From assembly GCA_947177345.1 (NCBI GenBank), contig CAMWUB010000019.1, forward strand, positions 1 to 12,776: a stretch of DNA of 12,776 nucleotides, in the 5' to 3' direction. The notes under the pieces were generated by a model. It worked only from the letters and a program-made list of their open reading frames with translations. It was not told where the DNA came from and did not search any database. This document shows, piece by piece, positions 7,168 through 12,776 of this stretch; position 1 is the first letter of the stretch, and each line of letters begins with the position of its first letter. Position numbers and translations under genes: made by a program. This DNA comes from an uncultured Ruminococcus sp. GTDB lineage: Bacteria; Bacillota; Clostridia; Oscillospirales; Ruminococcaceae.

Positions 7168-7870
7168 ATTTTTTTACCTCATTTCCAAGCCTGAAAAGAT
7201 AATTTTCAAGCTGTAATTTTCTTTTTCTGTCTTTATTGCCCTGAAAACAAGCTGAAACTGGCACAGCATTTTCAATCTCAATATTAAAAAAGCTGGTTGC
7301 TTCTTTGCAAGTCAACCATGTTTCACGGTCAATCATTTCTTTAATTTGTTCTCTTGTTATGCCGTCTCTGACGTGTTCCATATATATATCAATTATTGAA
7401 CTTTCACATATATCAAGAGTTTCAATGCATTTCCGCAAATCGTCGGCATTACCCTCACACCAAGTAAACGGCTTGTGCATCATAATCTGTGCTGATTCAG
7501 GAGCTTTTACCTTGTCGCACGCAAACGGAATAATTCCGGCAATGCTTGCGGCGATACCGTCGATATGTGCTGTTTTTTCGCCCTGATAGCGTTTCAGTAT
7601 ATTGTAAATGGCAATACCGCCGAAAACGTCACCGCCCGGAGAGTTGATAAAAATATCAATCGGTTTGTTTTTGTCGTCAAGTTCTTTCAGAAAGTCAACA
7701 ACATCCTGAGGAGCCTTATTTTCCTGAACCCATTCAGAACGCCAGGAATCACCGCATATATCGCCGTAAAAGTAAAGTTCCGCACGTTCTCCGGACGTTT
7801 CAAGGTTCATATATCCGCAAGTGCTTGTTTTTCCTGTTTTATGGTCTTTTTTTGTGAAATTATATTTCAT
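7160..7870 (-). CDS. ClpP-type prohead maturation protease
   Basis: A 236-residue ClpP/S14-like serine protease located between portal and capsid genes, the standard place for the head maturation protease. Visible motifs: IDIFINSPGGDVFGGIAIYN (about 71-90), the nucleophile region GIAASIAG with Ser109, MMHKP with His132, and MIDRETWLT with the likely acidic residue Asp181. All three catalytic positions are present, so the enzyme should be active. It would remove the capsid delta domain inside the procapsid before DNA entry. The C-terminal extension after about residue 205 is Lys/Arg-rich and may be trimmed. The start ATG 7870 has GGAGGTGAACT upstream and overlaps the portal stop (ATGA). Confidence 0.93.
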   Translation of the reverse strand: MKYNFTKKDHKTGKTSTCGYMNLETSGERAELYFYGDICGDSWRSEWVQENKAPQDVVDFLKELDDKNKPIDIFINSPGGDVFGGIAIYNILKRYQGEKTAHIDGIAASIAGIIPFACDKVKAPESAQIMMHKPFTWCEGNADDLRKCIETLDICESSIIDIYMEHVRDGITREQIKEMIDRETWLTCKEATSFFNIEIENAVPVSACFQGNKDRKRKLQLENYLFRLGNEVKKYD

Positions 7871-9093
7871 AGTTCACCTCCGTACTGACTACCTAACTTT
7901 TCAAGCGGAATACTCGCACCATTGCCGATAAGAAGTATGTCTGTACCGTCTACAAATGGCAGTTCTTCTTTTTTTCTTACTTCTGAAATCTTCATAAAAC
8001 CGGCGTAAATAGCCTCTCTGTATGCCCTGTAACGTGTTTCAATGTCAGAACGAAGTATTACATCGGCATTGCCTTTGATATATACACCGTCTGCCCTATC
8101 CGCCTTTAAAAGCAGTTTATAGGTCATTTCCTGCTCGTATGCTGTAAGAACATTCTGCAAAGTATCGGAATAAAAAGCCCGGTTCTGCTGTTCTATATTG
8201 GAATATGTTGATTTTTCCATATCATTCAGCTGAAATGACTTCACACCAAAGGCATTAGCTATGTGACGTGTTGTAAGTCCGTTAAGTTCAAAGAACTGCG
8301 AATTTACAAGTTTTGTTTCAAGCTGTTGTATGGCGAAATCGGCAGGGATTGGAATAACTTTTCCGGCATTCTGAATACCACCCATATTAGCGAATTTCTT
8401 TTTAATCTGACTGCTTTTGGCATCACTCAAATCGCCGGTATACGTAACTATCAGAGGGTCTTGTAAACCGTTTTCGTACTTTTCTTTAACAACCTGCTGG
8501 GCTGACTTTTCCTGTGAAATAACATCGCTTATGTACTTCTTTACAGGCGTACCTCTGATTCCATCAGCTGAAAAGTTCCGGAAATGCACAATCTGTTCTG
8601 CTGGATAAATAATCTGACCGCTTCTGCTGTCACTGTAAACGTAGTAGACGGCGAAACGGTCACTTAATAACTTTGTATTGTCAACTATAATCTGCACGGA
8701 CGGCGAATTTAACAGATAAATTCCGTTTATTACGCCACCTGAAAAGTCGTATACCCAGTATGCGTTACCATATTCAAGACGCTGAAATTCAGTCGCCCAC
8801 AGAAAGTCATGTGGTGTTGTAAACATATTAGGACGGAATTTCAGCAAATCAGAAAGACTATGTTCAACTGATTCTGCCCCGTCACCGTCTTTGCGGTACA
8901 CTCTGAAGGGAATTTTCGCCACAGCATTGCACCGTATCTGCATACAGGCGTAATAAGTCGCCGCCGTCAAGTCCGCCTGACGTACTGCGTCAAGTATTCC
9001 GGTATTGTCGAAATACTCCATAAGACCTTTAAAGCCTGAATATTCCGCACTGTTTTTTATTTTTCGTCTGAAAAATTTCAATATCTTCACCAC
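7867..9093 (-). CDS. HK97-family portal protein
   Basis: About 404-408 residues, typical for the HK97 portal family (Phage_portal). Diagnostic segments: ADLTAATYYACMQIRCNAVAKIPFRVY near the N-terminus, LLKFRPNMFTTPHDFLWATE, RLEYGNAYWVYDF, IVHFRNFSADGIRGTPV, FFELNGLTTRHIANAFGVKSFQLND, and a C-terminal IYAGFMKISEVRKKEELPFVDG. It forms the dodecameric channel at one capsid vertex, through which terminase pumps DNA. The start is uncertain. Tandem GTG codons at 9093 and 9090 overlap the terminase stop, and a TTG at 9081 is placed better behind GGTGA. I give the longest form. Confidence 0.95.
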   Translation of the reverse strand: MVKILKFFRRKIKNSAEYSGFKGLMEYFDNTGILDAVRQADLTAATYYACMQIRCNAVAKIPFRVYRKDGDGAESVEHSLSDLLKFRPNMFTTPHDFLWATEFQRLEYGNAYWVYDFSGGVINGIYLLNSPSVQIIVDNTKLLSDRFAVYYVYSDSRSGQIIYPAEQIVHFRNFSADGIRGTPVKKYISDVISQEKSAQQVVKEKYENGLQDPLIVTYTGDLSDAKSSQIKKKFANMGGIQNAGKVIPIPADFAIQQLETKLVNSQFFELNGLTTRHIANAFGVKSFQLNDMEKSTYSNIEQQNRAFYSDTLQNVLTAYEQEMTYKLLLKADRADGVYIKGNADVILRSDIETRYRAYREAIYAGFMKISEVRKKEELPFVDGTDILLIGNGASIPLEKLGSQYGGEL

Positions 9094-10808
9094 CCTTCAC
9101 GTGCAAGCCACTCATCAGTATCTGTTGTTACTATAAAATCATGATACATAGCCATCTTAAACGCACACAGAGTGGCATCTACAGGGTCAATTCGCTTACG
9201 GGTCATATCTTTGTCTACCTTGATAAAACCGTTGTTTATACGGATTACAGCGTTTCCTATGGCGTAATTCAACATCGGATTATCAAGGAATACTACATTT
9301 CCGCAGTAAACCTGTTCTCTGAAAGCCGTTGTAGGTTCGTTCAGAGACTTATGTGACTGATTGACTTCAATGACATCATAGCCCATTTCTGAGAGTTCCA
9401 GCATGATTTTAGATGCGTTAGCCGGGTCAAAACAAAGACAGTTTATTTTCAGTCCCTGAGAACTTACAAAGCTCCTAACATAGCTGATAACGGCGTTCTG
9501 GTCAACTATTTCAGTATCAGTGACGGTAAGAAATCCTGCTCGTTCCCATGAATCGTAAGGCATTTTATCAGCTAATATACGTTCATGAAGTTTATCTCGA
9601 TTAGGAATAAAACTGTGTGAAAATAGTATATATTTTACCGTTTCGCCGTCCATGTAAGGAATGATGAACGAAACGCTTGTAAGGTCAATTTTTGCGGACA
9701 TATCAAAGCAAATATATACTTCATGTCCACGTATATCAACGGGAAGTTTCTGCACCTTACAGGCGTTCCATTTAGCCATATTCATATAACCGTCCTCTTT
9801 TGCCTGTACCCAGACATTGAGGGCTTTTGTAAGAAAAGAGGTCATTTTTTCGGGCATTTGTTTTGCAAGAATATAGTCATCACGTATTTTTTTCATACCT
9901 TCCGGATAGTATGCACGAATTGGATTTGCCATTTTCGCAAGCAGTTCAAGATTTTCGTCATCAAGCGGAATATCGCTTTCCGCCTCAAAAATGTCGCCGA
10001 AATATTCATTATTTTCAATGTCAGGCTTATCAGGGTCAAGAAGTCCGGAAACATACTGATATTCCTGCTGATAACACGGAGAATTTAAATCCATTCCGGC
10101 AGTCGTTATAATCATCAGGAGCGGTTCTTTGGTGTTTGAACCTATTCCAAGGTCATAAAATTCCGTGGTAGCGTGCTGGTGATACTCATCAAGAACCAAT
10201 ATAGCCGGATTAGTGCCGTCACCGGTTCTGCCGTCCTCCTTGCAGAGCGGTACAAGAAATGAACCTGTTTTCCGGTGTTCGATAATCTGTTTGTTACACT
10301 TGAATTTAGTGGCAAGCGGCGAACCTTTCAACAGATTCTGTGCTTCATTGAAGATAATTTTTGACTGTGAACGCTTTGTTCCTGCACAGTAACATTCATA
10401 GATTTCCTTGTTTCTGGTACTGCCATGTGACATCTCATAAAGGATTACACCAGCTTCTTCCTGTGACTTTGCGTTTTTTCGACCTTTCTGCTGATATGAC
10501 TTGTTAAACCGCCTTAAACCGTCTTTTTTCCGTCTCCAGCCGTAAAGCTGACACAGACTGAATTTCTGAGCCGTTGTAAGTCTGATGAACTGACCGGCAA
10601 GAATCCCCTTTGAATGTTTCAGCAGTGCGAACCAGTCGACTATTTTCTTTGCCTCCGTTTCGTCCCAGTAAAAAGGACATTCAGACGTTTCAGAGTGTTC
10701 CAAATCACGTAAGAAACGCATACACGCCCACTTGTGCTTAGTACAGCTTGAAATAATATTATTTATACAGTTAGTAGAATATTCAATCAATTCTTCCCTG
10801 ACAGTCAT
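9087..10808 (-). CDS. terL: Terminase large subunit (ATPase-nuclease)
   Basis: A 573-residue HK97-type large terminase. The N-terminal ATPase domain has a Walker A variant KGRKNAKS (about 108-115), Walker B ILVLDE with Asp207/Glu208, and the coupling segment TTAGMD (about 235-240). The C-terminal RNase H-like nuclease has acidic residues in ICFDMSAKIDLT (Asp369), LCFDPANASK (Asp461) and RIDPVDATLCAF (Asp541/Asp544). All expected catalytic positions are present and the length is normal. It cuts concatemeric phage DNA and drives it into the procapsid through the portal. The start ATG 10808 overlaps the small-subunit stop by one base (TAATG), with GGTGAT upstream. Confidence 0.96.
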   Translation of the reverse strand: MTVREELIEYSTNCINNIISSCTKHKWACMRFLRDLEHSETSECPFYWDETEAKKIVDWFALLKHSKGILAGQFIRLTTAQKFSLCQLYGWRRKKDGLRRFNKSYQQKGRKNAKSQEEAGVILYEMSHGSTRNKEIYECYCAGTKRSQSKIIFNEAQNLLKGSPLATKFKCNKQIIEHRKTGSFLVPLCKEDGRTGDGTNPAILVLDEYHQHATTEFYDLGIGSNTKEPLLMIITTAGMDLNSPCYQQEYQYVSGLLDPDKPDIENNEYFGDIFEAESDIPLDDENLELLAKMANPIRAYYPEGMKKIRDDYILAKQMPEKMTSFLTKALNVWVQAKEDGYMNMAKWNACKVQKLPVDIRGHEVYICFDMSAKIDLTSVSFIIPYMDGETVKYILFSHSFIPNRDKLHERILADKMPYDSWERAGFLTVTDTEIVDQNAVISYVRSFVSSQGLKINCLCFDPANASKIMLELSEMGYDVIEVNQSHKSLNEPTTAFREQVYCGNVVFLDNPMLNYAIGNAVIRINNGFIKVDKDMTRKRIDPVDATLCAFKMAMYHDFIVTTDTDEWLAREGW

Positions 10809-11281
10809 TAAATATCACCAAATTCTTCGGAAATATTGTCATTGATTACGTCAAGTTTCTGTGATGCGAACTTCAACCGGCTGTCAATGGTGATTCCACA
10901 TAAACGTCCGTTTTCACGCATTTCCTTGCTGTACTTGATTTGAAGGTTGACAAGCGGATTTTCAACTTCATTTCCGGCGGAGTTCGTAACCGTAAGCGGA
11001 GCATCTTTAAGTTTCTTTGTGATTTCCGTATACATTGCGAAAGCATTGCAGTAATTGCCGAGTGCATTTGTATCGAGGTTGCCAAGAAGTTCCAGCTTAC
11101 TAAGTTCACCGGCAATCCGCTTGTATTCCCTGACAGAAACTGAATTTATCAACCATTTAGGAGGTTTCAGAAAGTAATCCGTTCCGGTTTTCGTCATATC
11201 CTGTTCAATAATCCGTCTTGTCTGATTTTCTTTGGTGAGATTGCCAGTCTGTTCAGAAAGAATTTTTCGGGTACGTCCCAT
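10808..11281 (-). CDS. terS: Terminase small subunit, P27 family
   Basis: A 157-residue protein when started at ATG 11281 (MGRTRKILSEQ), behind GGCGGTG. A GTG three codons upstream overlaps that ribosome binding site. Features match the P27/Terminase_4 family: a basic N-terminus; KPPKWLINSVSVREYKRIAGEL; a helical centre (NALGNYCNAFAMYTEITKKL); PLVNLQIKYSKEMRENG; and a C-terminal LGI-like segment (LCGITIDSRLKFAS). The subunit recognises the packaging site and regulates the large subunit. P27-type terminases with an adjacent HNH protein are generally associated with cos-type packaging, which directs attention to the non-coding gap just upstream. Confidence 0.9.
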   Translation of the reverse strand: MGRTRKILSEQTGNLTKENQTRRIIEQDMTKTGTDYFLKPPKWLINSVSVREYKRIAGELSKLELLGNLDTNALGNYCNAFAMYTEITKKLKDAPLTVTNSAGNEVENPLVNLQIKYSKEMRENGRLCGITIDSRLKFASQKLDVINDNISEEFGDI

Positions 11282-11318
11282 GCTTTTCACCGCCTTTCCA
11301 TATGTTTAAAATAGGGTT

Positions 11319-11336
11319 TCAGGGATATTTCCCTGA
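11319..11336. repeat. Perfect inverted repeat TCAGGGA-TATT-TCCCTGA
   Basis: The 7-bp arms are perfect, with a 4-nt loop. It lies about 40 bp upstream of the small terminase start, between the extended -10 promoter and that start, so it would be transcribed into the 5' leader. It could be an RNA hairpin near the ribosome binding site, or a protein-binding site for terminase. No T-run follows, so a terminator is unlikely. Confidence 0.55.
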
Positions 11337-11350
11337 CAAGCTGTATTGAG

Positions 11351-11375
11351 GTGGGCAAAAAATTTTTTGTCCCAC
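11351..11375. repeat. Near-perfect 25-bp palindrome with A6/T6 centre
   Basis: On the plus strand GTGGG CAAAAAA is followed by TTTTTTG T CCCAC. All arm bases pair except one extra T. The centre is an uninterrupted A6T6 tract, which tends to be bent or rigid DNA. It lies in the non-coding gap downstream of the extended -10 promoter. Possible roles are a terminase or host-factor binding site in a packaging region, an operator, or an RNA hairpin in the leader. Confidence 0.6.
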
Positions 11376-11406
11376 AGGATACCGAGCTTGCTACTTTTGA
11401 AATACA

Positions 11407-11415
11407 ATTATATCA
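11407..11415 (-). promoter_or_regulatory. Extended -10 promoter upstream of terminase genes
   Basis: The minus strand carries TGATATAAT, a consensus -10 (TATAAT) with the TGn extension. No good -35 hexamer is seen at 16-18 bp. Such promoters can act on the extended -10 alone or with an activator, such as the sigma-like regulator encoded upstream. Transcription would start near 11400 and give a leader of about 120 nt before the small terminase. Confidence 0.5.
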
Positions 11416-11515
11416 TGCTTTCTTGTTGCAAATCTTCAAATGGCTGTATTCCGATATTTTCTGAAAATAAATATTTAGAATTTTGCAAAACTTTAAGGGC
11501 GCGTTGGATATTTGA

Positions 11516-11884
11516 TTAAAAATCAAAACTTTTAAGTACACCCCTTAGCACCTTGACAGTGTTTTCAAAATCGTTTTTGTAAAGTTCGTGAATTTTCATG
11601 TGGTTGCTGTCCGTTAAATATATCAGGTTATTCTGTGAAGTCCTCAGCGAATAATCCTGTTCAAGCGGAATGATATGGTGTACTATTCTTCCGTACTCAA
11701 TCCGATGCAAAATAAAATAACTGTACAGGTCAAGTCCGAGACATTTTTTCCTGCATAATTCACGTGCTTTTTTCCATTCGTAAGTATCATAGAAAAACGT
11801 ATGCCGGAATTTATCGGCACGACAGTTGCACTTTCTGCTTACTGGTAATAATCGTCCGCAGTTATCGCATTTTTGTCTTATCAT
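11516..11884 (-). CDS. HNH endonuclease (packaging-associated)
   Basis: I start at ATG 11884, preceded by GGCGGTGA, giving 122 residues. A GTG at 11917 would add eleven residues but lies within the upstream hairpin. An N-terminal zinc-finger-like cluster has CDNC (Cys6, Cys9) and CNC (Cys19, Cys21). The HNH core is IVHHIIPL (His69-His70), Asn85/Asn86 in QNNLIYL, and SNHMKIHE (His95, His99). The usual Cys-x-x-Cys that precedes the last His is replaced (LTDSNH), so zinc binding must differ from the commonest HNH form. In HK97-like phages an HNH protein encoded next to terminase is needed for efficient cos cutting, and the position here fits. A free-standing homing endonuclease is the alternative but less likely. 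Confidence 0.85.
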   Translation of the reverse strand: MIRQKCDNCGRLLPVSRKCNCRADKFRHTFFYDTYEWKKARELCRKKCLGLDLYSYFILHRIEYGRIVHHIIPLEQDYSLRTSQNNLIYLTDSNHMKIHELYKNDFENTVKVLRGVLKSFDF

Positions 11885-11888
11885 ATCA

Positions 11889-11939
11889 TCACCGCCAGAA
11901 TATAACACAAAAAGCACCCGTTTCCGAATGCTTTTTCAT
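11889..11939 (-). CDS. Possible 16-codon leader ORF upstream of HNH gene
   Basis: ATG at 11939 opens a short frame, MKKHSETGAFCVIFWR, ending in tandem TGA TGA (11891-11886) two bases before the HNH ATG. The ATG lies where transcription from the adjacent promoter should begin, so it would be almost or fully leaderless, and it has no ribosome binding site. It also spans the whole leader hairpin, so translating it would melt that hairpin. This is a speculative feature based only on layout. Confidence 0.25.
   Translation of the reverse strand: MKKHSETGAFCVIFWR
11909..11936. terminator. 12-bp GAAA-tetraloop hairpin with A/T flanks (terminator or leader hairpin)
   Basis: On the minus strand the arm AAAAAGCATTCG pairs with CGGGTGCTTTTT, with two T-G wobbles, around a GAAA (GNRA) loop. 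The T5 at the 3' arm and A5 at the 5' arm make it look like a bidirectional intrinsic terminator. It lies just after the stop of the regulator gene and directly downstream of a strong promoter. It could therefore end the upstream transcript, attenuate the new one, or act as a stabilising 5' hairpin. Confidence 0.6.
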
Positions 11940-11945
11940 AATACC

Positions 11946-11974
11946 AGTATAGCACATATCAAAGTGCAAAACAA
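11946..11974 (-). promoter_or_regulatory. Sigma-A-type promoter ahead of HNH/late operon
   Basis: On the minus strand, TTGTTT (11974-11969) is followed 17 bp later by TATACT (11951-11946), with a TG one base before the -10 (TGCTATACT). This is a good -35/-10 pair with extended -10 and ideal spacing. The -35 lies inside the last codons of the regulator gene. The expected start is near 11939, right at the leader hairpin. It would transcribe the HNH gene and, on read-through, the packaging and head genes. Confidence 0.65.
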
Positions 11975-12399
11975 GGCAAAAGGGTGCAAAGTTTCTGAAT
12001 AGCTTTTTTATGTTTGTATTTTATTGTCCGTGTGCTGTAATGCATAAGTTCAGCTGTTTGTTCTGTCGTATGAAACATTAAGTATCGGTGTATCAGGATT
12101 GCTTCCAGTTCGTCATCGTGCAGTCCGGATATAGCTTCTGAAACTTCGTCATATATTTTAATTAATTCCTGTTTCTGAATGTTGTATTTGTGTTCAATAT
12201 CAGCGAGTTTTAAAAATGCGTCCTGCGTACCGTTTAAGCGTGTATCAGATTTGCCAGTGTAATTATACTGCTGTACCCTTGTAAGTCCCTCTGCGTGCAT
12301 TAAAGAGGCTTTCAGGAGCATATCAAGAGTTTTTATTTTTTTATCTGCATAGAAAGCACGGTTTAACCAGTTTTTGACTTTGATTTCTTCCGGTGTCAT
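11959..12399 (-). CDS. DUF1492/ArpU-like phage late transcription regulator
   Basis: A 146-residue protein with a helical N-terminal two-thirds and a C-terminal helix-turn-helix of sigma-70 region 4 type: LEAILIHRYLMFHTTEQTAELM, then STRTIKYKHKKAIQKL (about 98-137). This layout is that of the DUF1492/ArpU/RinA-like group, small regulators that sit upstream of the terminase genes in phages of Gram-positive hosts and switch on late genes. It probably activates the promoters at 11974-11946 and/or 11415-11407 (inference). Start: ATG 12399 behind GGAGG with 7-nt spacing, overlapping the previous stop (ATGA). Confidence 0.8.
   Translation of the reverse strand: MTPEEIKVKNWLNRAFYADKKIKTLDMLLKASLMHAEGLTRVQQYNYTGKSDTRLNGTQDAFLKLADIEHKYNIQKQELIKIYDEVSEAISGLHDDELEAILIHRYLMFHTTEQTAELMHYSTRTIKYKHKKAIQKLCTLLPCFAL
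11964..11990 (-). repeat. Direct repeat TTTGCAC, 20 bp apart, around the -35
   Basis: TTTGCAC occurs at 11990-11984 and 11970-11964 on the minus strand, an exact 20-bp (two helical turns) spacing. The second copy overlaps the edge of the -35 element. Both lie inside the C-terminal codons of the sigma-like regulator gene. The arrangement would suit an activator bound on one face of DNA, possibly the regulator itself, but a 7-bp repeat in coding DNA may be chance. Confidence 0.3.
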
Positions 12400-12776
12400 T
12401 TCAGAACCTCCAGTTTTTCGAGATTGGTTTTAATGAACGTCTCATCACCTGTCATCAGACCGATAGTATGTACAGCAGTTTCAGCTATTTCCCGAATATC
12501 GTGTGATTTCTGTATTTTGGTCATAAGCATTTCAGCGATTTTTATATTGTCCTGATATTTTCCACATACACTCTTACAATAGGTGAAATTTTCAAGATAC
12601 TTCTGATATTCTATCCGCAGGGCTTTTTTCTGACATTCAGCTTCTTCCTGAGATAGTCCCTCAAACTTGAAAGCATGATATATTTTCCGGAGTTCAGAAA
12701 AGTACTTGTATTCCGGTGGCGAAAAGTCCGAGTAATCAAGAGTACCGTCATATGTAAGACGTTCAGCACGGCGGAA
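12396..12776 (-). CDS. Unrecognised phage protein, 5' end outside window
   Basis: The last 126 residues of a frame open to the right edge. I do not recognise a family. The visible part starts at an Arg-rich segment (FRRAERLTYDGTLDYSDF), then SPPEYKYFSELRKIYHAFKFE, and is helical and charged through a likely coiled-coil stretch (LSQEEAECQKKALRIEYQKYLE) to the end LEKLEVLK. It has two cysteines, in CKSVCGKY, and no membrane segment. Its stop overlaps the ATG of the sigma-like regulator (ATGA), and its last codons contain that gene's GGAGG ribosome binding site, so the two are co-translated. The position suggests an early/middle-to-late switch gene, but this is only context. Confidence 0.85.
   Translation of the reverse strand, partial: FRRAERLTYDGTLDYSDFSPPEYKYFSELRKIYHAFKFEGLSQEEAECQKKALRIEYQKYLENFTYCKSVCGKYQDNIKIAEMLMTKIQKSHDIREIAETAVHTIGLMTGDETFIKTNLEKLEVLK

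Larger units (their letters stand above)
11282..11515. other. Non-coding gap upstream of small terminase; candidate cos/packaging region
   Basis: This 234-bp stretch has no credible ORF on either strand, in a block where other genes overlap. It holds an extended -10 promoter (11415-11407), two inverted repeats (11351-11375 and 11319-11336) and a small GC-rich island, GGGCGCG (11497-11503), in very AT-rich DNA. In HK97-like phages the cos site usually lies near the HNH and small terminase genes. I can therefore propose, but not demonstrate, that the cohesive-end site is here. Confidence 0.5.

Noticed and set aside
6836..7216. Plus-strand 126-codon open frame rich in Ser/Phe/Leu
   Set aside because: It is opposite the capsid delta domain and start region, with no translation signals; a shadow of the capsid gene.
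9723..10088. Plus-strand 121-codon open frame with Phe/Ile-rich, membrane-like product
   Set aside because: It is fully antisense to the large terminase; the hydrophobic look comes from reverse-reading Lys/Glu/Asp codons.
1..12776. CRISPR array, tRNA genes, insertion sequences, anti-phage defence or toxin-antitoxin genes
   Set aside because: I looked on both strands and saw no regularly spaced direct repeats, cloverleaf-like segments, transposase frames or defence-type motifs. All coding capacity is accounted for by phage morphogenesis genes.

Overview
This window is a late (packaging, head and tail) gene block of a tailed siphovirus of the HK97 type. It could be an integrated prophage or a free phage genome; no attachment site, integrase or host gene is visible to decide. 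All genes are on the minus strand, so transcription and gene order run from the right edge to the left edge. The moderately AT-rich composition, strong GGAGG-type ribosome binding sites, P27-type small terminase and DUF1492-like regulator point to a Bacillota host. A gut clostridial lineage such as Ruminococcus or another Oscillospiraceae member is my guess, not a demonstrated fact.

Layout in transcription order. (1) 12776-11959: the 3' part of an unrecognised phage gene, translationally coupled to a small sigma-70-region-4-like transcription factor. (2) 11974-11889: a good sigma-A-type promoter overlapping the end of that regulator gene, followed at once by a 12-bp GAAA-tetraloop hairpin and a possible 16-codon leader ORF. 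(3) 11884-11516: an HNH endonuclease. (4) 11515-11282: a non-coding gap with an extended -10 promoter and two inverted repeats, the natural place for a cos/packaging site. (5) 11281-9087: small and large terminase. (6) 9093-6022: portal, ClpP-type prohead protease, major capsid protein. (7) 6005-4631: gp6-like connector, head-tail adaptor, HK97 gp10-like protein, probable tail terminator. (8) 4629-3507: major tail protein and the tail assembly chaperones G and GT, the latter made by -1 ribosomal frameshifting. (9) 3520-1: a long tape measure protein that runs off the left edge.

The genes work as one assembly line. HNH and terminase cut and pump DNA through the portal into a shell of capsid protein matured by the ClpP-like protease. 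The connector, adaptor, gp10-like and terminator proteins close the head and cap the tail. The G/GT chaperones load the tape measure so that the major tail protein can polymerise around it. From small terminase to tape measure nearly every junction is an overlap or a gap of a few bases, which indicates a single translationally coupled operon.

The system is an HK97-like morphogenesis cassette rather than a new defence or mobile system. The less ordinary points are a textbook -1 frameshift signal (CCCAAAC, 5-nt spacer, 9+4 bp hairpin), an apparent AUA start codon for the tape measure, an uncommon 36-39 residue repeat array at the C-terminal end of the visible tape measure, and the promoter/hairpin/leader-ORF arrangement ahead of the HNH gene.
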